33,575 nt of DNA, taken from positions 1 through 33,575 of IMG/VR virus record IMGVR_UViG_3300020020_000117. One strand, written 5' to 3'. The DNA comes from a virus. This document shows positions 13,587-22,500 of this stretch, piece by piece. Made by a program: the position numbers and the translations under genes. Under the pieces are notes generated by a model. It was not told the origin of the DNA. It did not search any database and saw nothing but the letters and a program-made list of their open reading frames with translations. How positions within the stretch are numbered: position 1 is the first letter of the stretch; the number at the start of each line of letters is the position of its first letter.

Positions 13587-14230
13587 CAGTCGCCTACCCC
13601 CTCAAATCACAGTCAGATTACACAGAGTTAAGATACTCACTAAGGTCTATTGAAAGATTCTATCCACGACCTACTGAAGTTTTAATCATTGGCGAGAAGT
13701 TACCAGACTGGATTACTAACGTAACACTGATACGGGTTGAAGATATTACAAGCAGAAAGCAACTAACTATCAAGTATAAAATATTAGCAGCGTTAGAGTA
13801 TACAAAGGAAATATTCTTTATGAACGATGACGTTTATTTACTTCAGCCACCAGATTACAAGTACCATTATCATGGTGATCTTATCTCAGTAGGCGAAGCA
13901 GGGGCAAGGCCGTTAAGGAATCAGCTTTTAAATATGGGATTACCTACTAAGAACTTCGACGGGCATTACCCGTTAGTTTATAGACAAGACTTTGTTCAAA
14001 TCCTGGATAAGTTTGCTCATGATGTTATTGTGAAGTCGGCGTACTGCAACTATTTACAAATCGAAGGTGAATATGTACCGGATAATAAACTAATAACGCA
14101 GAAGAAGGAAGAAGATATTAAAGGCTTCATTCATGGCAGGCCGTCATTCTCTACAGGAGCGCATAGTTTAGCAAGAACGTTACCGATATTACATGAATAT
14201 TTTCCTAATAAGAGTAAATTTGAGGTATGA
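13583..14230 (+). CDS. Stealth-like sugar-phosphate transferase or glycosyltransferase
   Basis: A 215-residue protein. ELRYSLRSIE (15-24) resembles Stealth conserved region 1, and EIFFMNDDVYLL (76-87) resembles conserved region 2 with its NDD. Stealth proteins are hexose-1-phosphate transferases that build surface capsules. The enzyme is shorter than classical Stealth proteins (about 300-400 residues), so it may be a minimal form or a related GT-A enzyme using the DD as a metal site. It begins a run of three sugar-related genes between the terminase subunits. Translation is coupled to both neighbours by ATGA overlaps. Confidence 0.72.
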   Translation: MTVAYPLKSQSDYTELRYSLRSIERFYPRPTEVLIIGEKLPDWITNVTLIRVEDITSRKQLTIKYKILAALEYTKEIFFMNDDVYLLQPPDYKYHYHGDLISVGEAGARPLRNQLLNMGLPTKNFDGHYPLVYRQDFVQILDKFAHDVIVKSAYCNYLQIEGEYVPDNKLITQKKEEDIKGFIHGRPSFSTGAHSLARTLPILHEYFPNKSKFEV

Positions 14231-14457
14231 AATGTTATAGAGTAATAAAAGATAACTATCTTGGGTTTGAAGTACAAGTAAAAAAGAGATTTTTATTTTG
14301 GACTTGGTGGAAACAATGTAGGCATTTTTATAGCGTTAATACATTTAAGACTTTAGAGGCTGCTAAAAATTGGGTAGATCGTGGCACACCAATAGAAATT
14401 CCGCCTGAAGAAAAAATCAGTACTAATGTTGTTTGGATTACGGAGGGTTGTAAATGA
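14227..14457 (+). CDS. Small basic aromatic hypothetical protein
   Basis: A 76-residue protein rich in Trp, Phe, Tyr and Lys (RFLFWTWWKQCRHFYS near residue 21) with a Pro/Glu C-terminal half. It looks like a small beta-rich domain. ATGA overlaps at both ends place it inside the glycan cassette between two sugar-transfer enzymes. No function is recognised. Confidence 0.6.
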   Translation: MKCYRVIKDNYLGFEVQVKKRFLFWTWWKQCRHFYSVNTFKTLEAAKNWVDRGTPIEIPPEEKISTNVVWITEGCK

Positions 14458-15674
14458 AGATCCTCGTCACCATAATAATCTACAACCGCTATCATAATCT
14501 TGAAGCGTGGTTAAGGTACTGGCAGCAATGTAATACTGGTAACGCCGAATTGGTAGTGATCCATAACGATAACGGCGAATCAGCTAAATTCAAATCATTA
14601 TGCGACGCAAACAATATCCGTTACATTAGACGAAACAACATCGGCTTTGATATTGGAGCTTTCCAAGATGTTTGCCTGGAACGATTACCTGGTTTCCCGG
14701 ACTACGATTACCTGCTATGGATTACCGATGATACAGTTCCTATGACTTTAAACTTTATCACTCCTTTCATAGAACAGATACAGCAATCCGGAGTAGGTAT
14801 TTCATGTATGCAAATTTCTAAATCAGTAACGCCCCACGTTCGTACTACTGGGTTCTGTATAGCTAAGTCGACAGCTAACAGATTACAGTTCCCGGCTGAT
14901 CCCGTAAGCACTAAAGCGCATTGTTACCACTTCGAGCATAGAGGCGGTAAACAGATACTAACTAACCAGGTTAGGGAAATGGGGTTATCATGTGAGATGG
15001 TTGCACCTCCTACTGTATCGCCTCTATGGGACACTGGTTACTGGAAACGGATGGACAGGCAAGCTGAGCATGATAGACTTTTTAACCCCGATAAAGTATC
15101 GGGTGATAAAGTGACTTTTATTTGTACTATCTTTAATTCTTACCCGCAAATAATATCTTCATTGTTACTTCAGACACATAAGAATTGGGAGTTGTATTTA
15201 ATTCATGACGGGCCTGCACCGGATTCTGTAAAGAGTTTAATACCTTCAGATGATAGGATAAAGTTTATTGAATCAGTAGAAAGAAAAGGTAATTGGGGGC
15301 ATCATTTAAGACAATGGGCTTTAAATGATTTCAAACTTGGTGATTATGTTGTTATAACTAACGCAGATAATTATCATGTGCCAGTATTTACTGAATATCT
15401 ATTGCGAGGCTTCGCACGATCACATACCGCAGTAGCAACGTACTGTGATTCGATGGCTCATTCGTATAAAGCATGGCAGGTTATCCCGGTAAGTTTCAAA
15501 CGTGGTTTTATTGATTGCGCCGGTGTAATGGTAAAAAGTGAAGTAGCTCGTGAGGTTGGTTGGAATGATACCGAAAATCATTCATCGGATTGGACTTACT
15601 TTTCAGAGATAGCGGCAAAGTATTCGCCAAAAAACTTTATCCCGGTTAAGGGATGTTTGTTAGTACATAATTAA
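14454..15674 (+). CDS. Two-domain GT-A glycosyltransferase
   Basis: A 406-residue protein with two GT-A-like halves. Half one (about 1-200): MKILVTIIIYNRYHNLEAW, FDIGAFQD and DD at 92-93. Half two (about 218-406): FICTIFNSYPQIISSLLLQT, HDG (251-253) and NADNYHVP (303-310), the usual acceptor and metal segments of family 2. It likely adds two sugars in succession or polymerises. GGAGG precedes its ATG, which also overlaps the previous stop. No membrane segment is seen, so it acts in the cytoplasm. Together with the Stealth-like and C-methyltransferase genes it suggests a phage-coded glycan. Confidence 0.85.
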   Translation: MKILVTIIIYNRYHNLEAWLRYWQQCNTGNAELVVIHNDNGESAKFKSLCDANNIRYIRRNNIGFDIGAFQDVCLERLPGFPDYDYLLWITDDTVPMTLNFITPFIEQIQQSGVGISCMQISKSVTPHVRTTGFCIAKSTANRLQFPADPVSTKAHCYHFEHRGGKQILTNQVREMGLSCEMVAPPTVSPLWDTGYWKRMDRQAEHDRLFNPDKVSGDKVTFICTIFNSYPQIISSLLLQTHKNWELYLIHDGPAPDSVKSLIPSDDRIKFIESVERKGNWGHHLRQWALNDFKLGDYVVITNADNYHVPVFTEYLLRGFARSHTAVATYCDSMAHSYKAWQVIPVSFKRGFIDCAGVMVKSEVAREVGWNDTENHSSDWTYFSEIAAKYSPKNFIPVKGCLLVHN

Positions 15675-15679
15675 ATTCT

Positions 15680-15886
15680 ATGGCATACGAGTACAGGGTA
15701 TTAGATTATGAAGATTTTGAAAAGATGTTGCCTGAAAAGGAAAGAGGTAGAGGATTTGAAAATGTGTTAACACTCCTTAGTGGAGATGGGTGGGAGCTGG
15801 TTACTAAAGACGCCATCAATGGTAATTATTATTTTAAAAAGGAAGTCGTATCAACCAAATGTGGACTTCTTATTAAGCCACAATAA
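15680..15886 (+). CDS. DUF4177-like small protein
   Basis: A 68-residue protein with YEYRVLDYEDFEKMLPE, then LTLLSGDGWELVTKD and YYFKKE, the strand-helix-strand pattern of DUF4177-type proteins (the GWELV signature is distinctive). Such domains are common next to phage and bacterial operons and lack a known role. It lies 5 bases after the glycosyltransferase and 10 bases before the methyltransferase. Confidence 0.65.
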   Translation: MAYEYRVLDYEDFEKMLPEKERGRGFENVLTLLSGDGWELVTKDAINGNYYFKKEVVSTKCGLLIKPQ

Positions 15887-15896
15887 AAAGTAACTA

Positions 15897-17144
15897 ATGA
15901 TAGACACCGAACAACTAATCAAGAACAAAGATTACAAGATACTAACTGAATGTCGTTGCTGCGGATCAGATAGGTTAACAAAGTATCTGGATCTTGGTTT
16001 CTTACCGCTATCAAATAACCTTGCAGCGAGTACGATAGCTTCGTTTAATAAAGAGAAATTCCCGCTACAGGTTTTGTTTTGCGAAGAGTGTGCATTGTCT
16101 CAATTATCAATAGTGGTTGATCCTTCAGTAATGTTTGGGCATTATGTATATAGGTCGAGTATCTCAAAGACGTACATAACCCATTGTAGAAATATGGCTA
16201 TCGAGCTAAAGCCACAACTAACGAAAGATTCATTCATGATTGATGTTGGCTCTAATGACGGCACGTTACTACGAGAGTTTAAAGAAGAAATAGGATTGAA
16301 GATAATGGGTATTGACCCGGCTGAGAACTTAGCAGCTATTTGCGATGCTGCTGGCATTCCAAATATGACTTACTTCTGGGGGCTGGGTACAGCCAGAAAG
16401 ATCGTTAATACTTTCGGTAAGGCTGATCTGATTACCGCTACAAATGTTTTTGCTCATTGTGATAATGTAAAGGAATTTATAATCGCAGCTAAACACGCAC
16501 TGAAGCCAGACGGCATACTTGTGTTAGAGTTTCCGTACCTGATCGACTTCATAGAGAACAACGAGTTTGATACAATCTACTTTGAACATCTTAGTTACTT
16601 CTCTGTTGCTCCGTTAGCAAGACTATGCTACGAGTGTGATATGAATGTAATGTCAGTATCGAAGCAAGATATTCACGGCGGGACAGTACGGGTGACTATT
16701 GGAACCGGGGTTATTGATAAGTCGGTATTTGATTTCATGGAGAGGGAAAAGGAATACGCTACTGCTTCGAAGTATATGGATTGGTCAACGAAGGTTAATC
16801 ATACTATAAACGAATTAAAGTATCACTTATCTAAACTTAAATACGAGGGTAAAAAGATAGCCGCTTTTGCTGCTTCGGCAAAGGGTAATACGTTACTGAA
16901 CTGCGCTAATATAACGGTAGGAACTATAAACTACATAGTTGACCAAACACCTGAAAAGATAGGTAAATATTCACCCGGCACAGGCATCCCGATTGTAAGC
17001 ATGGATGACTTGATAAGAACGCCGCCTGATTATTTGTTGATCTTGTCGTGGAACTTTAAGGATGAGATAATTTATAAATGCAGGCAGGCAGGTTACGAAG
17101 GGATGTTTATTATCCCGATCCCAGAATTTGAAATAGTAGTATGA
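15897..17144 (+). CDS. Sugar C-methyltransferase (TylCIII/NovU-like)
   Basis: A 415-residue SAM-dependent methyltransferase with the three-part layout of nucleotide-sugar C-3 methyltransferases: an N-terminal zinc-binding domain (C19, C22, C62, C65), a SAM fold with MIDVGSNDGTLL (114-125) and ATNVFAHCDN, and a C-terminal substrate-binding domain with VDQTPEKIGKYSPGTGIPI. Members add a methyl to NDP-keto-deoxy sugars, forming branched sugars. The gene is intact. TerL starts in ATGA overlap with its stop. Its presence implies a modified sugar for the phage glycan or hijacking of host sugar pools. Confidence 0.88.
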   Translation: MIDTEQLIKNKDYKILTECRCCGSDRLTKYLDLGFLPLSNNLAASTIASFNKEKFPLQVLFCEECALSQLSIVVDPSVMFGHYVYRSSISKTYITHCRNMAIELKPQLTKDSFMIDVGSNDGTLLREFKEEIGLKIMGIDPAENLAAICDAAGIPNMTYFWGLGTARKIVNTFGKADLITATNVFAHCDNVKEFIIAAKHALKPDGILVLEFPYLIDFIENNEFDTIYFEHLSYFSVAPLARLCYECDMNVMSVSKQDIHGGTVRVTIGTGVIDKSVFDFMEREKEYATASKYMDWSTKVNHTINELKYHLSKLKYEGKKIAAFAASAKGNTLLNCANITVGTINYIVDQTPEKIGKYSPGTGIPIVSMDDLIRTPPDYLLILSWNFKDEIIYKCRQAGYEGMFIIPIPEFEIVV

Positions 17145-18430
17145 CCACCACAAAACCCTTCCAAATACGAATGGATGAGCTGCATCCAGCGCAAGGTACA
17201 ATAATGAGTGAGCGCAGAAGGTTTAACACTCTGAAATGTGGCAGAAGATTCGGAAAAACTAAATTAGCTGAAGAACTTTTATTATCACCTGAAGATAAAA
17301 CCAACGGGGCTTTAAATGGTTTCCCGGTTGCTTATTGTGCGCCTACTTATAAAATGGTTATGGAAGTATGGAGGGCAATTAACGGGATAGTTTACGGAAT
17401 TACAAAATCTAAAAGCGAAACAGAGAAACGTATTGAGCTTGTTGGTGGCGGTACTATCAATATGTGGTCAATGGATTCGGCAGATTCGATAAGGGGTAAT
17501 AAATACAAACGGATTATTATTGATGAGGCCGAAATAGTTGCTGATCTGAAAAATTCATGGCAGCGGGTAATTAGGCCAACACTTACGGACTTGAAAGGTG
17601 ATGCCTGGTTTCTATCTACTCCGGCATTTGGCGAAAGCTATTTTAAATCTTTATGTAGGCTTGATAATGAGAAGTGGATGAACTGGAAGTATTCAAGCTA
17701 TGACAACCCATACTTAGATCCGGCCGAAATTGACGAGGCTAAGGAGCAGCTCGATGAAGAGGTTTTTAATTGCGAATATTTAGCAGAAGATGTTTCATTG
17801 GCGGTTAATAAGTTCATCTATAAATTTGATAGGAAGAAACATATCGTTAAAGGACTTCAGCCATTTCCATTCTTACCAATAATACTTTCGTTCGACTTCA
17901 ACGTAGAGCCTATAACTTGTATGGTTGGGCAGTGTGAAGGGTTAGACAAGGTGAGAATATTGGATGAGTATAGGTTAATGAATAGCGATATTGAGGAGCT
18001 ATGCGCAAGAATATTTTCAGACTACTCAGATAAAATGTTATTAGTTACTGGTGACGCTTCGGGCCAGAATAGAACAGCTTTGAAAAGAGATTTAAACTAT
18101 TATAAGGTAATAAAACAGGAACTTAAATTAGGTATGGGGCAGTTTAAACTACCGGCGGCTAACCCAAGAATAAAGAACACAAGGGTATTATGTAATTCGT
18201 TATTAAGTAAGCATACTGACTATTTATTTTCAGATCGTGTTCCATATCTTATTGCTGATATTGAGAGTTGCGAAGTAGATGCACATGGCGATATTGATAA
18301 ATCAAAAGATAAGCACAAAACCCACTTATTGGATGCTTGGAGGTATTTTAACTGGACTTTTCTTAGTAAATTTATTAATCTGAAACTTTATGACCAAAGT
18401 CCCGACCTACAAAGCAACGGAAATACTTGA
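17141..18430 (+). CDS. Terminase large subunit (TerL)
   Basis: A 429-residue DNA-packaging motor. The ATPase has Walker A CGRRFGKT (33-40) and Walker B RIIIDEAE (124-131). The nuclease has LSFDFNVEP (D252), VTGDASG (D305) and LLDAWRYF (D398), the RNase H-like triad. The length fits a family that pumps DNA into the prohead and cuts concatemers. It is coupled by ATGA to the sugar methyltransferase rather than to TerS or portal, which is unusual for this gene. Confidence 0.93.
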   Translation: MTTTKPFQIRMDELHPAQGTIMSERRRFNTLKCGRRFGKTKLAEELLLSPEDKTNGALNGFPVAYCAPTYKMVMEVWRAINGIVYGITKSKSETEKRIELVGGGTINMWSMDSADSIRGNKYKRIIIDEAEIVADLKNSWQRVIRPTLTDLKGDAWFLSTPAFGESYFKSLCRLDNEKWMNWKYSSYDNPYLDPAEIDEAKEQLDEEVFNCEYLAEDVSLAVNKFIYKFDRKKHIVKGLQPFPFLPIILSFDFNVEPITCMVGQCEGLDKVRILDEYRLMNSDIEELCARIFSDYSDKMLLVTGDASGQNRTALKRDLNYYKVIKQELKLGMGQFKLPAANPRIKNTRVLCNSLLSKHTDYLFSDRVPYLIADIESCEVDAHGDIDKSKDKHKTHLLDAWRYFNWTFLSKFINLKLYDQSPDLQSNGNT

Positions 18431-18608
18431 GATGTGTACCAGCTTGAAATTAGAATACGATACCTTTAAAGTGTTGGTTGATTTAATCGAAGATGAACTT
18501 TATCTTTATAGTGACGAAGATTTAATAATTTTGATGCAGGCGAGTGTAATAATGTTTAGTAGATCAATGTTGAAATTAAGTTTAAATAATATGAAATGTG
18601 GCAACTAA
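18390..18608 (+). CDS. Small helical acidic protein
   Basis: A 72-residue protein starting 41 bases inside the TerL gene (MTKVPTYKATEILEMC). A second ATG at 18432, just after the TerL stop, is an alternative start. The middle is helical and acidic (VLVDLIEDELYLYSDEDLII) with Met-rich ends. The position between TerL and the tail chaperone suggests a small head-tail or tail component; no domain is recognised. Confidence 0.5.
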   Translation: MTKVPTYKATEILEMCTSLKLEYDTFKVLVDLIEDELYLYSDEDLIILMQASVIMFSRSMLKLSLNNMKCGN

Positions 18609-19129
18609 CTAAGGACGGCGATAAACGAACTTACACAAACTCCGCAACTGGTAGCCAATCTACGCAGACGTTAGTTTATAAAGATAAGGACGGCAATAAG
18701 TGGTACAGCTTCGACGATCTTACCGCAATGCCTTATACAAGATCATTCGCAGCTACTAAAATAACTTCACTGTATGCTTTGGGATTGAGTAAAGATGATT
18801 TGACGGCTCACATTACTACGATGAAAACGATGCTGAAGTCTAACGATCCAGAGAAGCAGGAGAAGATGTATGCCTCAGTTTTGGACTTCGAGAATAAAGC
18901 TAATAACGCAACTGATGCGATAAAACAAATGTCATCTTTAGTCTGTGTATATTTCACAATGAACGATGAACCAATAGATTCATTTGATAATAATTTACAG
19001 ATAAAAAAAATGAGTTTATTGGAGGCCGACATCGAGATGCATGGTTTTTTTTTGAAACATCAGATCGGTATCACAGAACGGTATTCCAGGTTCTTAGAAC
19101 AGCTTTCCCGAATTGCTTCTCAAGTGTAG
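18596..19129 (+). CDS. Tail assembly chaperone, zero-frame product
   Basis: A 177-residue protein directly upstream of the tape-measure gene, the position of lambda gpG-type chaperones. Residues 1-60 are strand-rich (TLVYKDKDGNKWYSFDD), the rest helical. Nine T bases at 19045-19053 lie about 25 codons before the stop, and the -1 frame is open from there to 19347, so a longer fused product is likely made by -1 frameshifting, as known for gpG/gpGT. The protein would wrap the tape measure during tail assembly. A similarity search would settle the family. Confidence 0.7.
   Translation: MWQLTKDGDKRTYTNSATGSQSTQTLVYKDKDGNKWYSFDDLTAMPYTRSFAATKITSLYALGLSKDDLTAHITTMKTMLKSNDPEKQEKMYASVLDFENKANNATDAIKQMSSLVCVYFTMNDEPIDSFDNNLQIKKMSLLEADIEMHGFFLKHQIGITERYSRFLEQLSRIASQV
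19045..19054 (+). promoter_or_regulatory. T9 slippery site for -1 frameshift
   Basis: Nine T bases (GGT TTT TTT TTG in the zero frame) provide T_TTT_TTT and T_TTT_TTG heptamers of the X_XXY_YYZ type. A -1 slip reads TTT TTT TTT GAA and continues to the stop at 19345-19347. I see no obvious downstream pseudoknot by eye. A homopolymer sequencing error is the alternative. Confidence 0.65.
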
Positions 19130-19347
19130 AGCGAAAACATGGTTCGTTCTCAAGTGAGTTACAGAAAGCGGCAGATTCGGAAAGATCAATGCAGTTAATG
19201 ATGCGAAGTATAACAAACGGGGTTATATCAGAACGGGATAGGTTATTTCAATATACTACGGGGGAATACTTTCAGGAGTTATCGTTATTCATTCAGGAGG
19301 TGGAGACAAAGAATGCCGAATATAAGAAGTTGAATGAAATTAGTTAG
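19045..19347 (+). CDS. Tail assembly chaperone, -1 frame extension
   Basis: This is the open -1 frame from the slippery site to TAG at 19345-19347, about 100 codons, giving a fusion of about 250 residues with the 18596 gene. The C-terminal part (FSSELQKAADSERSMQL, then RDRLFQYTTGEYFQELSLF and EVETKNAEYKKLNE) is helical, acidic and protein-like, in keeping with a gpT-type segment. An ATG at 19189 could start a separate 52-residue protein, but its position between chaperone and tape measure fits the frameshift model better. Confidence 0.6.
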   Translation, partial: FFFETSDRYHRTVFQVLRTAFPNCFSSVERKHGSFSSELQKAADSERSMQLMMRSITNGVISERDRLFQYTTGEYFQELSLFIQEVETKNAEYKKLNEIS

Positions 19348-19547
19348 CTTTATAAACACGATCGATACTGATAATACAGTATCGGGCATTATGTAACGCT
19401 TTTATATCAATGCAATTTTATAAGTGAAATAAATCTGCTTTCAATAAGTATAAAAGAAGATTCGTATATAGTGCGAAACAGATACTGTAATTTTTTACTA
19501 TCTTTACCTAACGATTAGAGACAAACGGGAATTTTTCTTTAATCGCT
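19348..19547 (+). promoter_or_regulatory. Intergenic leader before tape measure, with hairpin
   Basis: No gene is seen in these 200 bases. CGATACTG (19363-19370) pairs perfectly with CAGTATCG (19377-19384) around ATAATA. GATACTG recurs at 19481-19487 inside ACAG-ATA-CTGT followed by AATTTTTT. TATCTTTAC at 19499-19507 partly matches a Bacteroidota -7 box, but no TTTG lies at the right spacing. The region may terminate chaperone transcription and restart it for the tape measure. Confidence 0.4.
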
Positions 19548-22500
19548 ATGGCTGACGAAATAACAAGGTTAATATTCAAAGCAGAATTTGATGATTCAGG
19601 CTACATTCGTGGCGTTGAATCTGCTTCTTTAACTACACAGAAATTTACCCAACAACAGGAGGCGGCAAATAAGAGGCTAAAAGAAAATGAAGCCGCTTTA
19701 AAATCAGTTGCTGATATTGTAGAAAAAGACAGGAGGGCTTTAGAATCTTACACAGGTACAGATACCAAATTCAGAAAAACATTAGAGGATAATTTAAAGG
19801 CTTCACAGTCTCAATACGATGCTTTAAAGAAGATCGTTGATGACGTTAGGGCAGCTTATGAAAGGGCAAAGAAGTCGGCAAGTGAATTTGCAGATACATC
19901 TAACCGAGCAAACAATCTTCCGGCAACTCCAGGTGGCAGGGTTCCGGTTCCGCCAGTAGTTCCCCAACCAGTACCCCAAATTATCCCTCCCGCTGCGTTT
20001 AATGACTTTAATATTCAGGATATACTTTCAGCTACAACGGTGGAGTTCGAAGAACTACGAGCAGCCATAGCACTTGCAGACGCAGAATTACAGAAACTGA
20101 ATAAAGACAGTGAAGAGTTTAAGCAATTAGCCCCAATTGTCGAGACAGGCAAAAAGGCTTTGGCTGATTACGACGAAGCTGCAAAGAAAGCGGGTAATTC
20201 AACCTTATCACTTCGCTCCCAGATCAGGCAGGGCCGGGAAGAGTTAGTTAAACTTGAGGCGCAGGGTAAGGGGAACACTAAACAATACTTTGAACTTGAA
20301 AAGAATGTAGCCCGGTTGACAGATGCTTTCGGGGATCAGCAACAGCGGATTAAAATACTTGCCTCAGATACTAAGGCTTTGGACTTTGGTAAGGGCGCAA
20401 TTACAGCTGCAACTTCAGCGTTTTCGGCATATACTTCCGTTTCAATTCTGGCCGGTGAGCAGTCCGAAGAAATGCAGAAGAAAACCTTACAGTTATTCGC
20501 AGCTATGCAGTTACTTCAATCGTTGGAGCAGTTGTCGAATCTCACAAGACGGGAAGGGGTTCTGGCTACGTTAGCGCAATCGGGGGCGCAGGCTGCTTAT
20601 ACGGCTGTGGTTGGGACTTCAACGGTAGCGATGGGTAGGTTTAAATTAGCATTAGCTGGTACTGGAATTGGTATTGCGATAGCGGCTATCACTGCACTTG
20701 TTATTGCGTATCAAAAACTCGGAGAAGCAAGTAAAGAAGTAGCGGCAGAACAAAAAGCAGTTACCGAAATAGGGCAAGCAGCGGCAAGTTCATTCGCTGC
20801 TGAAGTTGTTCATTTAGATTTAGTGAAAACAAAACTGAACGACCTTAGTATTTCGCAGAAACAAAGGATTGCATTAGCAAAAGAGTATAACAAAACTGCT
20901 GAAGAGGCTAATAAAATTGACTTAAAGCAGATTGATAATATTGCGCTGATTAATAAAGCTATTGATTCGCAGATTGCTAAAATAAAAGAACGGGCTTTGG
21001 CAAGAGCAGCCGAAACTGTTATAGCAGAAAAAGCAGAAGCGGTATTTAGAATACAGGCAGAGATTGATGCAAAAAGTCCTGTACTTGATGTTAATCAAAA
21101 AGCTGCTACATCAAGACTTCAAGCTGAACAGCAAACTTTGGATGCCAGGGTAGCTTCAATAGTAGCAAACCAGGCAAAAATAAAAGGTATTAAGCCAGTA
21201 TCATCTGCTGAAATACTTGCATTATCTGGTTTAAGTGATGAGCAGATAGCTGCCGGTGCTGCTAATAGTGATAAATTAAAATTATTGCAGGATAAAACTA
21301 TTGCTAATGAACTTCGTTCTATTAATTTAAGGAAACAACAAATTGCTTCCCAGAACGTAGGTATAAATGCTGATTTGCGTGGTTTATTTGATAGCCTTGA
21401 TACAGCTCAGGATGCTTTAAATAACGCATTGAAATTTGGAGTTGATTTTATAACCGTTGAATCTTTATTTAAAGAAGGAGGATCAAAGATTGAAAATGTT
21501 TTTATTCAAGAGCGGGATAAACTGCTTGCCAAGATTGCAGAGTTAAGACGCTCTGAAGAAACAGGAATAAAAGCTATTAACGATCAGTTTGCGGCCAAGT
21601 TAGTAGTTGAACAGAATCGTATAGCCGGATTACTTAAGGAGCAGAAAGTAACACAGCCGCAGGCTGAAGTACTTGTTAAATTAGCTGTAGCAGCAAACCA
21701 AATAGAACTCGATAAAGCCCTTGCCGACTTCAATAAAAAAGTATTAGACGCAAGAGAAAAACTGAACGATGATCTGCGCAAGCTTCAGGATGCACAAACC
21801 GAAGAAACTTTAAATCTTATTCAGGATGAGTTTGAACGCAGGAGAGCGTTAATTGATTTTAATGAGAAACAAGAACTGGCAGATGCGGCAGAACGAAATG
21901 AAGATAGATTGGCTGCCCTGGATCTTGATCGGTTATTATTGGGTGAAGAGGCTTACCAGAATGCAAAGAATATTATTATAACTACTGGTGAACAGGAGGC
22001 GAATAATATACTGGCAAGATTTGCAGCATTAAGGAAAGATTTAGCAGCTGATACATTCCGCAGTCTGCTCGATTCAATAGGTGCAGGACTTCAGACTGGT
22101 TTAATATTCCGGGATGAAAACTTGGCTCAGGAAATAAGGGACGCTTCAGATCGTTTCTTACAAGGCAAGATCACTTACGAGCAGTTTCAAAAAGAACTTA
22201 CTGCAATCCAAAGACGTGAGGAGGGCATTCGCAGGGATGCAACGCTAAGTAACCAACGTTCTGAATTAGCTGAACTTGAAAGCCATATCGCAACAATAGT
22301 TGATACAACGACCGAAGAGTATAAAACATTAACTAAGCTACGAGATGATTTACGGGCGAAGATCGCACAGGGAGAAAAAGAGGATGCGATTAAAGATGCT
22401 GAAGATACTAATACAGATACGAACACTCAGAAAGTTGAAACCTTAAACGATTATGTTATTGCTGTTGGTGATTTAGCTAACTCAGTAATCCAATTCTGGC

